Shown here: positions 8,673 to 16,871 of the stretch, piece by piece | Position numbering within the stretch: the stretch's first letter is position 1 | Layout: every line of letters starts with the position of its first letter | Source of the DNA: Kitasatospora sp. MAP12-44 | GTDB lineage: Bacteria > Actinomycetota > Actinomycetes > Streptomycetales > Streptomycetaceae | NCBI RefSeq assembly: GCF_029892095.1 | Contig: NZ_JARZAE010000004.1 | Coordinates: 5,270,001-5,334,000 of the forward strand | DNA length: 64,000 nucleotides | Direction: 5' to 3' | Notes under the pieces: generated by a model | The model's database searches: none | What the model was told of the DNA's origin: nothing | Seen by the model: the letters and a program-made list of their open reading frames with translations, nothing else | Translations under genes and position numbers: made by a program

Positions 8673-9557
8673 TCAGTTGAGCCGGTGCCGGGCGGCCTTG
8701 GCCTCCTGGCGGACCCGGGTGGCGGACTCCGGGTCGAAGGCGTCCAGGATCTCGGCGTAGGCGTCCATCTCGGCCGCACCGGCCAGGAAGTCGCCGGTGC
8801 GCACCAGGAGTTCGGCGCGCTCCAGGCGCAACTGGGCCGGGTGGCGGGGCAGTAGCAGCGCCAGTTCGGTGGCCCACAGCTGGGTCCTGGCGTGCTCGGG
8901 ACGGTCCGCCGCCCAGCTGCGGATATTGCCCAGGACCCGCAGCACGATGTCCAACGGGGGTGCGGGGTTCAGCAGTTCGGGGGAGAACCGGTGGCCGGCG
9001 GCGGTCACCAGGGCGCCCGCATCCTGCGGGGAGAGCAGCCGCCCGCCGTGGAACGGATCGGCCAGCACATACTCGTCCGGCTGGCTCGGCCCGCCGACCG
9101 CGACGATGAAGTGGCCGGGCAGCGCGACGCCGTGCACGATCAGCCCGGCCCGGGCGGCGACCGCCGACCAGACCAGCGACAGCATGATCGGCAGGCCGCG
9201 CCGACGCCGCAGCACGTCCGGCAGCAGCGAGGACTCCAGCCGCCGGTAGTCGGAGGGCTGCCCGTGGAACCGCTCGCGCCCGCCCAGCACGGCTGCCAGC
9301 AGCGCGGCGGTCTCCTCGGGCGTGGCGGGGGAGCGCTCGGCCACCGCCAGCCGGACGGCGTTGGCGTGCCGGTCCAGGGCGGCCTGGCAGGCGGCCGACA
9401 GCGCGTCCAGGGTCGGGGCGGGCTCCAACCGGCCGTCCTCGGTGTAGCCGGAGTCGGCCAGGGTGTGCTCGGCGGCCGCGAGCAGGCAGAGCAGCACCGG
9501 ATCGGGGTGCTCGGACCTGGCCTCGGTGCGGAAACGGGCTCTGCTCTGCTCGGTCAC
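8673..9557 (-). CDS. SirB1/transglutaminase-like family protein
   Basis: A 294-aa protein. The centre has the SirB1_N pattern RRRGLPIMLSLVW, GVALPGHFIV and DPFHGGRLLS, reminiscent of a transglutaminase-like fold. The last 90 residues are helical and TPR-like (ARTQLWATELALLLPRHPAQ). The GTG at 9557 gives the natural N-terminus (MTEQSRARF), but no Shine-Dalgarno sequence precedes it, and upstream in-frame codons are repetitive. It converges on the response regulator gene with a 22-bp gap. The biochemical role of the family is not established. Confidence 0.8.
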   Translation of the reverse strand: MTEQSRARFRTEARSEHPDPVLLCLLAAAEHTLADSGYTEDGRLEPAPTLDALSAACQAALDRHANAVRLAVAERSPATPEETAALLAAVLGGRERFHGQPSDYRRLESSLLPDVLRRRRGLPIMLSLVWSAVAARAGLIVHGVALPGHFIVAVGGPSQPDEYVLADPFHGGRLLSPQDAGALVTAAGHRFSPELLNPAPPLDIVLRVLGNIRSWAADRPEHARTQLWATELALLLPRHPAQLRLERAELLVRTGDFLAGAAEMDAYAEILDAFDPESATRVRQEAKAARHRLN

Positions 9558-9579
9558 GGTGGCTGTGGCGGCTTTCGTG

Positions 9580-9603
9580 CGTGCGGGCTCTCGTGCGGGC
9601 TCT
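9580..9603. repeat. Perfect 12-bp tandem duplication
   Basis: CGTGCGGGCTCT occurs twice head to tail in the spacer upstream of the SirB1-type gene, with partial further units on both sides. It probably arose by slippage and no function is assigned. Confidence 0.8.
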
Positions 9604-9682
9604 CGTGTGCATGTGTGGCGGTGCCAGCGAGGCATGGGACGGTGCGGCGTGGGACGGCGGTGTGGGGAACCTACGCGCGATG

Positions 9683-10711
9683 CTACGGCTGCGGAAGCCG
9701 GGCGTAGTGGTAAGTGTGACTGGTCGTGAAGCCGAGTCCGTCGTAGAGCGCGATCGCGCCGGCGTTCTCGGCTTCCACCTGGAGGTAGCCGCCGGTCGCG
9801 CCCTCCTCGGCGGCGCGGGCCGCGAGCACGGCCATCACCGTGCCGGCCAGGCCCTGGCGCCGGAGGTCCGGCCGCACCTCGATCGCGCCGAAGCAGGCCC
9901 AGGAGCCGTCGATGACGCATCGTCCGATCGCGGCGGGCAGGCCCGCCGGGTCGTCGCCGGGGACGGTGGCGAACCAGACCGAGGGGCCGCCGTGCAGCAC
10001 CTGCAGCGCGGCCCGGTCGACCGCCGGGTCACCGGCGGACCGCCGGTAGGCCGCCAGCCAGCCCGGACCCGCCGTACGGGAGAGCCTGACCCGCTCGGGC
10101 GAGCGGCCCAGCCGGGTCAGCGGGGCGAGCGGCGCGGTGCGCACCAGGGTGGGGCTGAGGCCGGCGCCCAGCTTCGCCAGCTCGGCGGTCAGCTCGTCGG
10201 GCGAGCCGGGGGAGCAGACCTCGAAGACGGCCGGCAGCCCGCGCGCGGCGTACCACTGCCGGACCTGCGCCATCGCCTCGGACAGCGGCCGGCCGGGATC
10301 GCCGAGTGCCTGGACGGAGTTGGCCCGCCGGGTGAACCCGGCCGAGGCGCGCAGCGTCCACTCGCCGAGCGGCTCCTGCTCGACGGCGGGCCAGCCGCGG
10401 GCGGCGATCCGCTGGAGCTCCACGGGGGTGGCGTCCGGCAGCGGCGCCCGCCGGGCCGGGAAGGGCGGGACCACCTTGCCGGCGACCAGCGCGGCCGTCG
10501 CCAGCTCGGCGACCGTGTTGTCGCGGCGGACCACGGTCAGCACAAGATCGTCCCAGGATGCGAGCAGACCGATCACATCGCGGAACACGGGGCGCCCGGT
10601 GGTGTCGTCCCGGAGCGCCTCGATCACCCGGACGGACACGCGTCTTCCCACGTCAGAGCGGTCTATCCGGACCTCGGGGCGGCTCTCGGGAGCAGGTCCC
10701 AGGTTCCTCAA
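9683..10711 (-). CDS. GNAT family N-acetyltransferase (two-domain)
   Basis: A 342-aa protein. The C-terminal half carries the acetyl-CoA loop VRPDLRRQGLAGTVMAVLAA and the ending VEAENAGAIALYDGLGFTTSH of classical GNAT domains. The N-terminal half is a degenerate partner with an SH3-like beginning. The start is TTG at 10711-10709, backed by a full AGGAGG at the right distance (about 10717-10722); no ATG or GTG fits as well. It is divergent from fdxA with about 127 bp between. The substrate is unknown. Confidence 0.88.
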   Translation of the reverse strand: MRNLGPAPESRPEVRIDRSDVGRRVSVRVIEALRDDTTGRPVFRDVIGLLASWDDLVLTVVRRDNTVAELATAALVAGKVVPPFPARRAPLPDATPVELQRIAARGWPAVEQEPLGEWTLRASAGFTRRANSVQALGDPGRPLSEAMAQVRQWYAARGLPAVFEVCSPGSPDELTAELAKLGAGLSPTLVRTAPLAPLTRLGRSPERVRLSRTAGPGWLAAYRRSAGDPAVDRAALQVLHGGPSVWFATVPGDDPAGLPAAIGRCVIDGSWACFGAIEVRPDLRRQGLAGTVMAVLAARAAEEGATGGYLQVEAENAGAIALYDGLGFTTSHTYHYARLPQP

Positions 10712-10838
10712 GTCAACCTCCTGTGCATTTGTTGTCCCAGACCCGCGATACTAGGGGCGGGCATCGACGACGCCGCGCTCACCCGCGCACGCAGGACCAT
10801 AGTTTGGGCGGCCAGCCCTTCCGAGGAGGAACGACAGC

Positions 10839-11168
10839 GTGACCTACGTCATCGCGCAGCCTTGTGTCGACGTCAAGGACAAGGCGTGCATCGAAGAGTG
10901 CCCGGTTGACTGCATCTACGAGGGGCAGCGCTCCCTCTACATCCACCCGGATGAGTGCGTCGACTGCGGTGCTTGTGAGCCGGTCTGCCCGGTTGAGGCG
11001 ATCTTCTACGAGGACGACACTCCGGAGGAGTGGAAGGACTACTACAAGGCGAACGTCGAGTTCTTCGACGAGCTCGGTTCGCCCGGTGGTGCCTCGAAGC
11101 TCGGCCTGATCGAGCGGGACCACCCCTTCATCGAGGCGCTCTCGCCGCAGAACCAGGACCAGCACTGA
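10839..11168 (+). CDS. fdxA: 7Fe ferredoxin (3Fe-4S/4Fe-4S)
   Basis: A 109-aa acidic ferredoxin. Cys9-x7-Cys17-x3-Cys21-Pro followed by Cys40, Cys43, Cys46 and Cys50-Pro is the 7Fe pattern: Cys9, Cys17 and Cys50 hold the 3Fe-4S cluster, the others the 4Fe-4S. It is a soluble one-electron carrier, for example to cytochromes P450 or other reductases. The GTG start follows GAGGAGGAACGACAGC. The dapC-type gene starts 20 bp later, a conserved actinobacterial pairing that probably makes an operon. Confidence 0.95.
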   Translation: MTYVIAQPCVDVKDKACIEECPVDCIYEGQRSLYIHPDECVDCGACEPVCPVEAIFYEDDTPEEWKDYYKANVEFFDELGSPGGASKLGLIERDHPFIEALSPQNQDQH

Positions 11169-11188
11169 CGATCGGCGGCAGCTGAGCT

Positions 11189-12334
11189 GTGAGCACCAAC
11201 GATGCTGTGCGCGCGCCGTTCCCGGGCCACCCGGGAGCGGCGCGCCGCGTCTCCGACCTCCTGCCCACCTTCCCGTGGGACAAGTTGGAGCCGTACAAGG
11301 CGACCGCGCTCGCACACCCGGACGGGCTGTGCGACTTCTCGGTCGGTACTCCGGTCGACCCGGTCCCCGAACTGATCCAGAAGGCGCTGGCCGGTTCGAC
11401 CGACACGCCCGGCTACCCCACCGTCTGGGGCCCGCTGGAGCTGCGCGAGGCCGTTGCCGGCTGGCTGCGGCGCCGGGTGGGCGCCGAGATCGGCCCGCAG
11501 GCGGTGCTGCCGACGATCGGCTCCAAGGAGCTGGTGGCCTGGCTGCCCGGGCAGCTCGGCCTCGGCCCCGGCGACCAGGTCGCCTTCCCCCGGCTGGCCT
11601 ATCCGACGTACGAGGTCGGGGCGCGGCTCTGCGGCGCCGAGCCGGTCGCCTACGGCGAGGTCGACGAGCTCGACCCGGCGCGGGTCCGGCTGCTCTGGCT
11701 GAACTCGCCCTCCAACCCGACCGGACGGGTGCTGACGGCCGGGCAGCTGCGCCGCGCCGTCGAGTGGGCCCGGGAGCACCGGGTGCTGCTGGTCAGCGAC
11801 GAGTGCTACCTGGAGCTGGGCTGGGAGGCCGAGCCGGTCTCCGTGCTGCACCCGGACGTCTGCGGCGGCTCGCACGAGGGCCTGCTGGCCGTCCACTCGC
11901 TCTCCAAGCGCTCCAACCTGGCCGGCTACCGCGCCTCCTTCGTGGCGGGCGACCCGGTGGTGGTGCGGGAGCTGCTGGAGATCCGCAAGCACGGCGGGAT
12001 GATCGTGCCGGCGCCGGTCCAGGCGGCGACCATCGCCGCGCTGGGCGACGACGCGCACGTGGCCGAGCAGCGCACCCGGTACGCGGCGCGGCGGGCCGCG
12101 CTGCGGGCGGCGCTGGAGGGCCGCGGGTTCCGGATCGAGCACTCGGAGGCCAGCCTGTACCTCTGGGCGACCCGGGACGAGCCCTGCTGGGACACCGTGG
12201 CCGAGCTGGCACGGCTGGGCATCCTGGTGGCGCCGGGCGACTTCTACGGGCCCGCGGGCGACCGGTTCGTCCGGGTGGCGTTCACGGCCACCGACGAGCG
12301 GGTGGCCTCGGCGGTGGCCCGGCTGCGGGGCTGA
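11189..12334 (+). CDS. dapC: Succinyldiaminopimelate transaminase (class I/II aminotransferase)
   Basis: A 381-aa PLP enzyme of fold type I. Motifs are LNSPSNPTGRVL (PLP-ring Asn and Gly region), SDECYLELGWE (Asp to pyridine nitrogen) and SLSKRSNLAGYRASF, where the Ser-Lys-Arg context holds the Schiff-base lysine. It is assigned to N-succinyl-LL-diaminopimelate transamination from its actinobacterial fdxA neighbour and from dapE nearby at 14831. A general aminotransferase role cannot be excluded from motifs alone. The GTG start has a weak upstream site, suggesting coupling to fdxA. A very strong terminator follows. Confidence 0.9.
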   Translation: MSTNDAVRAPFPGHPGAARRVSDLLPTFPWDKLEPYKATALAHPDGLCDFSVGTPVDPVPELIQKALAGSTDTPGYPTVWGPLELREAVAGWLRRRVGAEIGPQAVLPTIGSKELVAWLPGQLGLGPGDQVAFPRLAYPTYEVGARLCGAEPVAYGEVDELDPARVRLLWLNSPSNPTGRVLTAGQLRRAVEWAREHRVLLVSDECYLELGWEAEPVSVLHPDVCGGSHEGLLAVHSLSKRSNLAGYRASFVAGDPVVVRELLEIRKHGGMIVPAPVQAATIAALGDDAHVAEQRTRYAARRAALRAALEGRGFRIEHSEASLYLWATRDEPCWDTVAELARLGILVAPGDFYGPAGDRFVRVAFTATDERVASAVARLRG

Positions 12335-12346
12335 ACCCGGGCACGA

Positions 12347-12381
12347 CGAAGGGGGCGAGCGCACGGCGCTCGCCCCCTTCG
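12347..12381 (+). terminator. Strong hairpin between dapC and the convergent secreted-protein gene
   Basis: A perfect 16-bp stem (12347-12362 with 12366-12381) with a 3-nt loop, 13 bp after the dapC stop and 20 bp before the stop of the convergent gene. It can serve both strands. Confidence 0.85.
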
Positions 12382-12400
12382 CTGTGTCAGCCGACCTGTG

Positions 12401-13303
12401 TCAGCTGACGGCCGGCGGGTGCTGCAGCGAGCCGGTCAGGCCGCCCAGCAGGGCGCTCACCGGGTCGGTGCCGTTGCCGGCGCCGAGCGGGGGCAGGGCG
12501 CCGAGCCGCTGGGCGCTGTCACTCGGCTGGCCGTTGAGCTGGTCCAGGTGCAGCGACTGGGCGGCCGGCAGGCCGTGCGTGAGCTGGCCGGCGGCGGGCA
12601 GCTGGCCGAGCAGGTTGTCCGTCGACGGCAGCGAGGTGGCCGGCAGCGCGCTGCCGAGCCGGTCGGCGGTGGGCAGCGCGTCGGTCGGCAGGGACCTGGT
12701 CGGCAGCGAGTGGCTCAGGCTGCTGGTGGCCGGGATCGAGTCGGTCAGGTGCCCGGCGGTGCCCAGCGGGTTGCTGACGGTGTCGGCGTTGACGACCTTG
12801 TCCACCCCGCTCACGGTGGGCAGCGCCGGCGCCGAGTTCGGCAGGCCGACCGGCATCGCCCGCTGCGCCCCACCGGTGCCCGCCAGCAGGCCGGCCAGGG
12901 TCGGTGCGACCTTGGCGAGCCCGGTCGCGGGGGAGGCCAGCAGGGCGGCGGCGCCGGTGGCGTTGCTGGTGGCGTTGGACTGCGGGCCGAGGTCGCCCAG
13001 GGTCTTGTCGCTCTGCGGCAGCGCGGTGGTGGCCGCCGTGCCCGTCACGTCGGCCGCGGCCGGGACGGCGGTGCCGACCGCCAGCGCGCCGGTCTTGCCG
13101 AGCGCCTGGCCGACCTGGTGGGTCTCGGTCTTCACGTTCGAGTCCGAGGTGAGACCGTCCAGCTTGCTGACCCCCGAGGTGAGGTCGGTGTGCTGCGGAA
13201 CCAGGTCGGCGGCGGAGGCCACCCCGCCGGCGAGCAGCGGCGTCGCACCGGCAGCGACGAGCAGCGCGGCCTGGGCGATCCGACGTGTGAGGGGGAGAGA
13301 CAT
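12401..13303 (-). CDS. Secreted low-complexity protein
   Basis: A 300-aa protein with a clear Sec signal peptide: MSLPLTRRIAQAA, hydrophobic core LLVAAGATPLLAGG, cleavage after ASA near residue 31. The mature part is Ala/Leu/Pro/Ser/Thr-rich with recurring LP[AT] elements (residues about 200-265: SLPT, ALPT, LGSALPAT), no cysteine and no catalytic motif. A TTAGGAGCACC site precedes the ATG. Similar exported proteins are common in Streptomyces and have no established role; a cell-envelope or aerial-hypha association is only a guess. Confidence 0.85.
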   Translation of the reverse strand: MSLPLTRRIAQAALLVAAGATPLLAGGVASAADLVPQHTDLTSGVSKLDGLTSDSNVKTETHQVGQALGKTGALAVGTAVPAAADVTGTAATTALPQSDKTLGDLGPQSNATSNATGAAALLASPATGLAKVAPTLAGLLAGTGGAQRAMPVGLPNSAPALPTVSGVDKVVNADTVSNPLGTAGHLTDSIPATSSLSHSLPTRSLPTDALPTADRLGSALPATSLPSTDNLLGQLPAAGQLTHGLPAAQSLHLDQLNGQPSDSAQRLGALPPLGAGNGTDPVSALLGGLTGSLQHPPAVS

Positions 13304-13635
13304 GGTGCTCCTAAGAGATGAGGGCAGGACAGTCCGGCGGGCGGACGTCGTGTTTACCGCTTGAGGAGCGAGAAGGTTTCGGCTGCCCGAGGCAAAGACT
13401 CTCTAAAGATCGCATGATCCTTTTTCTGGCATTCGCGACATTTCGCCGCTGTCCGGGCGCGTCGCAGAAACGTCACTTCCCTTGCCGGGAAAGGGCTCGA
13501 CCGGGTGTCGGCGGCACCCCGCCGAGGGGTCGGCCGCTGCTCAAAAGGGAGCGTGATACGCCCGGTCGGCTTGACGGTGTTCACCCGGCTGGAGAGCCGC
13601 CGGGTGACCATTCGTCAACCTGAGGTGACGCCCGA
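13304..13635. other. 332-bp spacer without a gene
   Basis: It holds the upstream region of the secreted-protein gene (minus strand) and the terminator of the gene at 13636. The stretch 13400-13445 is AT-richer than its surroundings and contains GATCATGCGATC. I could not fix a promoter. Possible short frames here have no coding character. Confidence 0.5.
13581..13607 (-). terminator. Terminator of the SLT-like protein gene
   Basis: A perfect 9-bp stem (TCACCCGGC with GCCGGGTGA) and 9-nt loop lie about 29 bp beyond the minus-strand stop at 13636. Confidence 0.6.
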
Positions 13636-14691
13636 TCAGTGCTTGGGCGTCGGCATGCCGAGCGTCACCAGCACCCGGTCCGTACCGGTCGCGGAGGACT
13701 GGGCCTGCCAGCCCTTCGCCGAGGTGTCGACCCGCCACACCTGGCCGTTGTAGGCGACCGTGCCGATGCCGAGCTCCTGGGCGTGGGCCACTGCCCACTG
13801 CGCGACCGCCCAGCCGCTCTGCAGCTGCGCGTCGGGGCCCGCGTCGGTGTTGGCGGACGGGTCCGGGGTGAGGGCCTGGACGGTGCCGGCCGCCGCCTTG
13901 GGGTCGCCGGAGGCCGCCGCGTCCGTGGTCGGCGCCGCGGTGACCGCGCGGCCGAACTCACGGCGCACCCGGTCGCTCAGCTGCTGGGCCGCGGCGGCGT
14001 TCGTGCTGGTGCTGGTGCTGGTGCTGGTGCTCGTGCTCGTACTCGGGGAGGCGGTCGCGGCGGCGGCGTCGCCGACCGGCGCCTGGGCGGCGGCGGCCGG
14101 GGTCAGCTGGTGCACCGTGCAGGTGAAGGAGGCCGGCGCGCGGCCGGTCAGTGCCGAGGCGAGCATGTCGGCCTGGGCCTCGTGCTTGGCGTACGCGTCC
14201 GGGTAGCCGCTCTTCTGCACGTCCTGCGCGGCCTCGGTGAGCGGCAGCCGGGCGTACCCGGGCACCTTGACCAGGGCGTCCAGGAACTTGTTGGTGGCGT
14301 AGACCGGGTCCGCGATCTGCTCCGAGGTGCCCCAGCCCTGCGAGGGCCGCTGCTGGAAGAGCCCGAGCGAGTCGCGGTCGCCGCCCTCCAGGTTGCGCAG
14401 CTTGGACTCCTGCATCGAGGTGGCCAGCGCGATGGTCAGCGCCCGCTCGGGCAGCCCGCGGGAGATGGTCACGGCGGCCATCGTCGCGGCGTTGGAACCC
14501 TGCTCGATGTCCATGGTCACCGGCTTGCCACCGGCCGGTGTCACCGAGCAGCCCTCCGGCGGGATCGCGGGGTGCTGCCGGTTCCAGACCAGCACACCCG
14601 CCACGACCGCCGCGGCCAGCAGCATCCCGGTCAGCACCCAGCGCAGCGGTCGCCGCCGGCCACCGGTCGCTTCGTCGTCGATGGCCACCAC
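13636..14691 (-). CDS. Membrane-anchored protein with lytic-transglycosylase-like motif
   Basis: About 351 aa with one N-terminal membrane helix (WVLTGMLLAAAVVAGVLVW, about residues 18-36) and an extracytoplasmic remainder. ALATSMQESKLRNLEGGDRD followed by SLGLFQQRPSQGWG resembles the catalytic Glu and following Gly/Gln of SLT/Rpf-type muralytic domains. An (ST)6 linker, Ala-rich spacer and a small C-terminal domain follow. GAGAGGGG lies just before tandem GTGs at 14691 and 14688; a further in-frame GTG at 14703 is less likely. Members are sometimes misnamed heavy-metal transporters. Peptidoglycan cleavage is inferred, not shown. Confidence 0.8.
   Translation of the reverse strand: MVAIDDEATGGRRRPLRWVLTGMLLAAAVVAGVLVWNRQHPAIPPEGCSVTPAGGKPVTMDIEQGSNAATMAAVTISRGLPERALTIALATSMQESKLRNLEGGDRDSLGLFQQRPSQGWGTSEQIADPVYATNKFLDALVKVPGYARLPLTEAAQDVQKSGYPDAYAKHEAQADMLASALTGRAPASFTCTVHQLTPAAAAQAPVGDAAAATASPSTSTSTSTSTSTSTNAAAAQQLSDRVRREFGRAVTAAPTTDAAASGDPKAAAGTVQALTPDPSANTDAGPDAQLQSGWAVAQWAVAHAQELGIGTVAYNGQVWRVDTSAKGWQAQSSATGTDRVLVTLGMPTPKH
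14003..14041. repeat. 6-bp microsatellite encoding (Ser-Thr)n
   Basis: About six GTGCTG/GTGCTC units in the linker of the gene above. Unit length is a multiple of three, so slippage changes linker length but not frame. Confidence 0.9.
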
Positions 14692-14816
14692 GGCCCCTCT
14701 CACCTCGCGTTGTTATCGCACACCGTACTCAGTCACCATGGACTCGGACGACTGTGCGTCCCTCGGCGGTTGCGCTGGGAACAGTAGCCCCCCGTCACCG
14801 AAGCGGAGACCGGCGC

Positions 14817-14822
14817 TACGCT
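14817..14822 (+). promoter_or_regulatory. -10 box of a leaderless dapE promoter
   Basis: TACGCT ends 8 nt before the dapE ATG, and no ribosome-binding site lies between. Confidence 0.45.
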
Positions 14823-14830
14823 TGGCGACC

Positions 14831-15913
14831 ATGACGAGCCCGAACAGCGCCCTGGCCGACCTCGACCTCACCCTGGACGGCGGCGCGCTCACGGCGCGGC
14901 TCGTCGACTTCCCGTCGGTCAGCGGGAACGAGCAGGAACTCGCCGACGCCGTGGAGGCCGCCCTGCGCGGCTACCCGCATCTCACCGTCGACCGCTTCGG
15001 CAACAACGTGGTCGCCCGCACCAACCTCGGCCGCGCCGAGCGGGTGCTGCTCGCGGGCCACCTGGACACCGTGCCGATCGCCGACAACCTGCCCTCCCGG
15101 GTGGACGGCGACCTCCTCTACGGCTGCGGCACCTCGGACATGAAGTCCGGCGTCGCCGTGCAGCTGCGGCTCGCCGCCACGCTGACCGCGCCCAACCACG
15201 ACCTGACCTTCGTCTTCTACGACTGCGAGGAGATCGAGGCCAGCCGCAACGGGCTCGGCCACCTCGCCCGCGAGCGCCCCGACTGGCTGGCGGCCGACTT
15301 CGCGGTGCTGATGGAGCCCAGCGGCGCGATGGTCGAGGGCGGTTGCCAGGGCACCATGCGGGTCAGGATCACGCTCACCGGCGTCCGCTCCCACGCGGCC
15401 CGCAGCTGGCTCGGCGACAACGCCATCCACCATGCCGCCGAGGTGCTGGGCCGGCTCGCCGCCTACCAGCCGCGCCGGGTGGAGATCGACGGTCTGGAGT
15501 ACCGCGAGGGCCTGAACGCGGTCGATATCCGCGGCGGGGTCGCGGGCAACGTGATCCCGGACGAGTGCGTGGTGACCGTCAACTTCCGCTACGCGCCGGA
15601 CCGCAGCGAAGCCGAGGCCGAGGCGCACCTGCGCGAGGTCTTCGACGGCTTTCCGCTGGAGGTCACCGACTCGGCCCCCGGCGCGCTGCCCGGCCTCGGC
15701 CAGCCCGCCGCCCGGGCCTTCCTCGCCGCCACCGGCGGCACCGCCCGCGCCAAGTTCGGCTGGACGGACGTCGCGCGGTTCAGCGCGCTCGGCGTCCCGG
15801 CCGTCAACTACGGCCCCGGCGACCCGAACCTCGCGCACAAGCGCGAGGAGCACTGCTCGCTGGCCGCGATCGCCGAGTGCGAGCAGCGGCTGCGCGACTG
15901 GCTCACCGCGTAG
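14831..15913 (+). CDS. dapE: Succinyl-diaminopimelate desuccinylase
   Basis: A 360-aa M20-family metallo-amidohydrolase that cleaves N-succinyl-LL-DAP to LL-DAP and succinate. LLAGHLDTVP holds the first zinc His and Asp, TSDMKSG the bridging Asp, YDCEEIEA the catalytic Glu pair and MEPSG the next ligand; the dimerization lid (about 180-290) is present, and KREEH near the end holds the last His. The ATG at 14831 has a TACGCT box 8 nt upstream. With dapC 2.5 kb away it covers the succinylase branch of lysine/DAP synthesis. Confidence 0.94.
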   Translation: MTSPNSALADLDLTLDGGALTARLVDFPSVSGNEQELADAVEAALRGYPHLTVDRFGNNVVARTNLGRAERVLLAGHLDTVPIADNLPSRVDGDLLYGCGTSDMKSGVAVQLRLAATLTAPNHDLTFVFYDCEEIEASRNGLGHLARERPDWLAADFAVLMEPSGAMVEGGCQGTMRVRITLTGVRSHAARSWLGDNAIHHAAEVLGRLAAYQPRRVEIDGLEYREGLNAVDIRGGVAGNVIPDECVVTVNFRYAPDRSEAEAEAHLREVFDGFPLEVTDSAPGALPGLGQPAARAFLAATGGTARAKFGWTDVARFSALGVPAVNYGPGDPNLAHKREEHCSLAAIAECEQRLRDWLTA

Positions 15914-15994
15914 TCGGCCGGGTCACCCGGTAGTTGGCCCGCCGGTCATCTGACCGTCTGCCCGCCGTTCCCCCCGATACGGGTGCGGCGGGCG

Positions 15995-16000
15995 TAGGGT
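15995..16000 (+). promoter_or_regulatory. -10 box of a leaderless promoter for the LOG-family gene
   Basis: TAGGGT ends 6 nt before the ATG at 16007, with no ribosome-binding site between. Confidence 0.45.
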
Positions 16001-16006
16001 TTCGTC

Positions 16007-16846
16007 ATGACAGGGACATCGGCGCAGGACGGCGCAGACGGACGGCACTTCGGCCACGGGCCGGAGTTGGTGGAGAGCCCCGAGTTCGCAGCGGAGCCGG
16101 CGAAGAAAGCGGTACCGGAGAAGCAGAAGGGCCCGGTGCTGCTGCGGCGGGACCAGGTCGGCACCAGCACCACCGACCAGCGTCTGCTGGACACCACGGG
16201 TCCCACGGACTGGTTGCACACCGACCCCTGGCGGGTCTGGCGGATCACCTCGGAGTTCGTCGAGGGCTTCGGCGCGCTCGCCGAACTCCCGGTCGCCGTC
16301 AGCGTGTTCGGCTCGGCTCGGACGCCCGTCGACTCGGTCGAGTACGCCTCAGGGGTGGCCATCGGCCGGGCCCTGGTGGAGGCCGGCTTCGCGGTGATCA
16401 CCGGCGGCGGCCCGGGCGCGATGGAGGCCGCCAACCGCGGCGCCTCGGAGGCCGGCGGCCTGAGCGTCGGGCTCGGCATCGAGTTGCCGTTCGAGCAGGG
16501 GCTCAACGAGTTCGTCGACCTCGGCCTCAACTTCCGCTACTTCTTCGTCCGCAAGACGATGTTCGTGAAGTACGCGCAGGGCTTCGTGGTGCTGCCGGGC
16601 GGCCTCGGCACGCTGGACGAGCTGTTCGAGGCGCTCACCCTCGTGCAGACCAAGAAGGTCACCCGGTTCCCGGTGATCCTCTTCGGCAGCGCCTACTGGA
16701 GCGGCCTGGTGGACTGGCTGCGGGACACCCTGGTCGCCCAGGGCAAGGCCTCGCCCGCCGACCTCGAACTCTTCCACGTCACCGACGACGTGGACGAGAT
16801 GCTGAAGATCCTGGCCGACAGCCGCCGCCCCAACGGCGAGATCTGA
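16007..16846 (+). CDS. LOG family protein (TIGR00730 Rossmann fold)
   Basis: A 279-aa protein. After a polar 75-residue N-terminus comes the Rossmann core with VSVFGSARTP, AVITGGGPGAMEAANRG and the diagnostic PGGLGTLDELFE. LOG enzymes are phosphoribohydrolases that release cytokinin bases from their nucleotides, although bacterial members are often annotated as lysine decarboxylases by old error. The long N-terminal extension is typical for actinobacteria. It converges on the DHPS-like gene with a 25-bp gap. Confidence 0.9.
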   Translation: MTGTSAQDGADGRHFGHGPELVESPEFAAEPAKKAVPEKQKGPVLLRRDQVGTSTTDQRLLDTTGPTDWLHTDPWRVWRITSEFVEGFGALAELPVAVSVFGSARTPVDSVEYASGVAIGRALVEAGFAVITGGGPGAMEAANRGASEAGGLSVGLGIELPFEQGLNEFVDLGLNFRYFFVRKTMFVKYAQGFVVLPGGLGTLDELFEALTLVQTKKVTRFPVILFGSAYWSGLVDWLRDTLVAQGKASPADLELFHVTDDVDEMLKILADSRRPNGEI

Positions 16847-16871
16847 GGCCCTGATAGGCCCGCAGGCGCTG

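Noticed and set aside
13354..13611. 85-codon minus-strand frame upstream of the secreted-protein gene
   Set aside because: No ribosome-binding site, mixed third-position composition, and it overlaps the terminator hairpin at 13581-13607. More likely untranslated.
13636..14691. Heavy-metal transporter
   Set aside because: There is one N-terminal anchor only and no transport or metal-binding motif. The SLT-like segment points to the cell wall.
16007..16846. Lysine decarboxylase
   Set aside because: The PGGLGTLDE motif defines LOG phosphoribohydrolases; there is no PLP-binding site.
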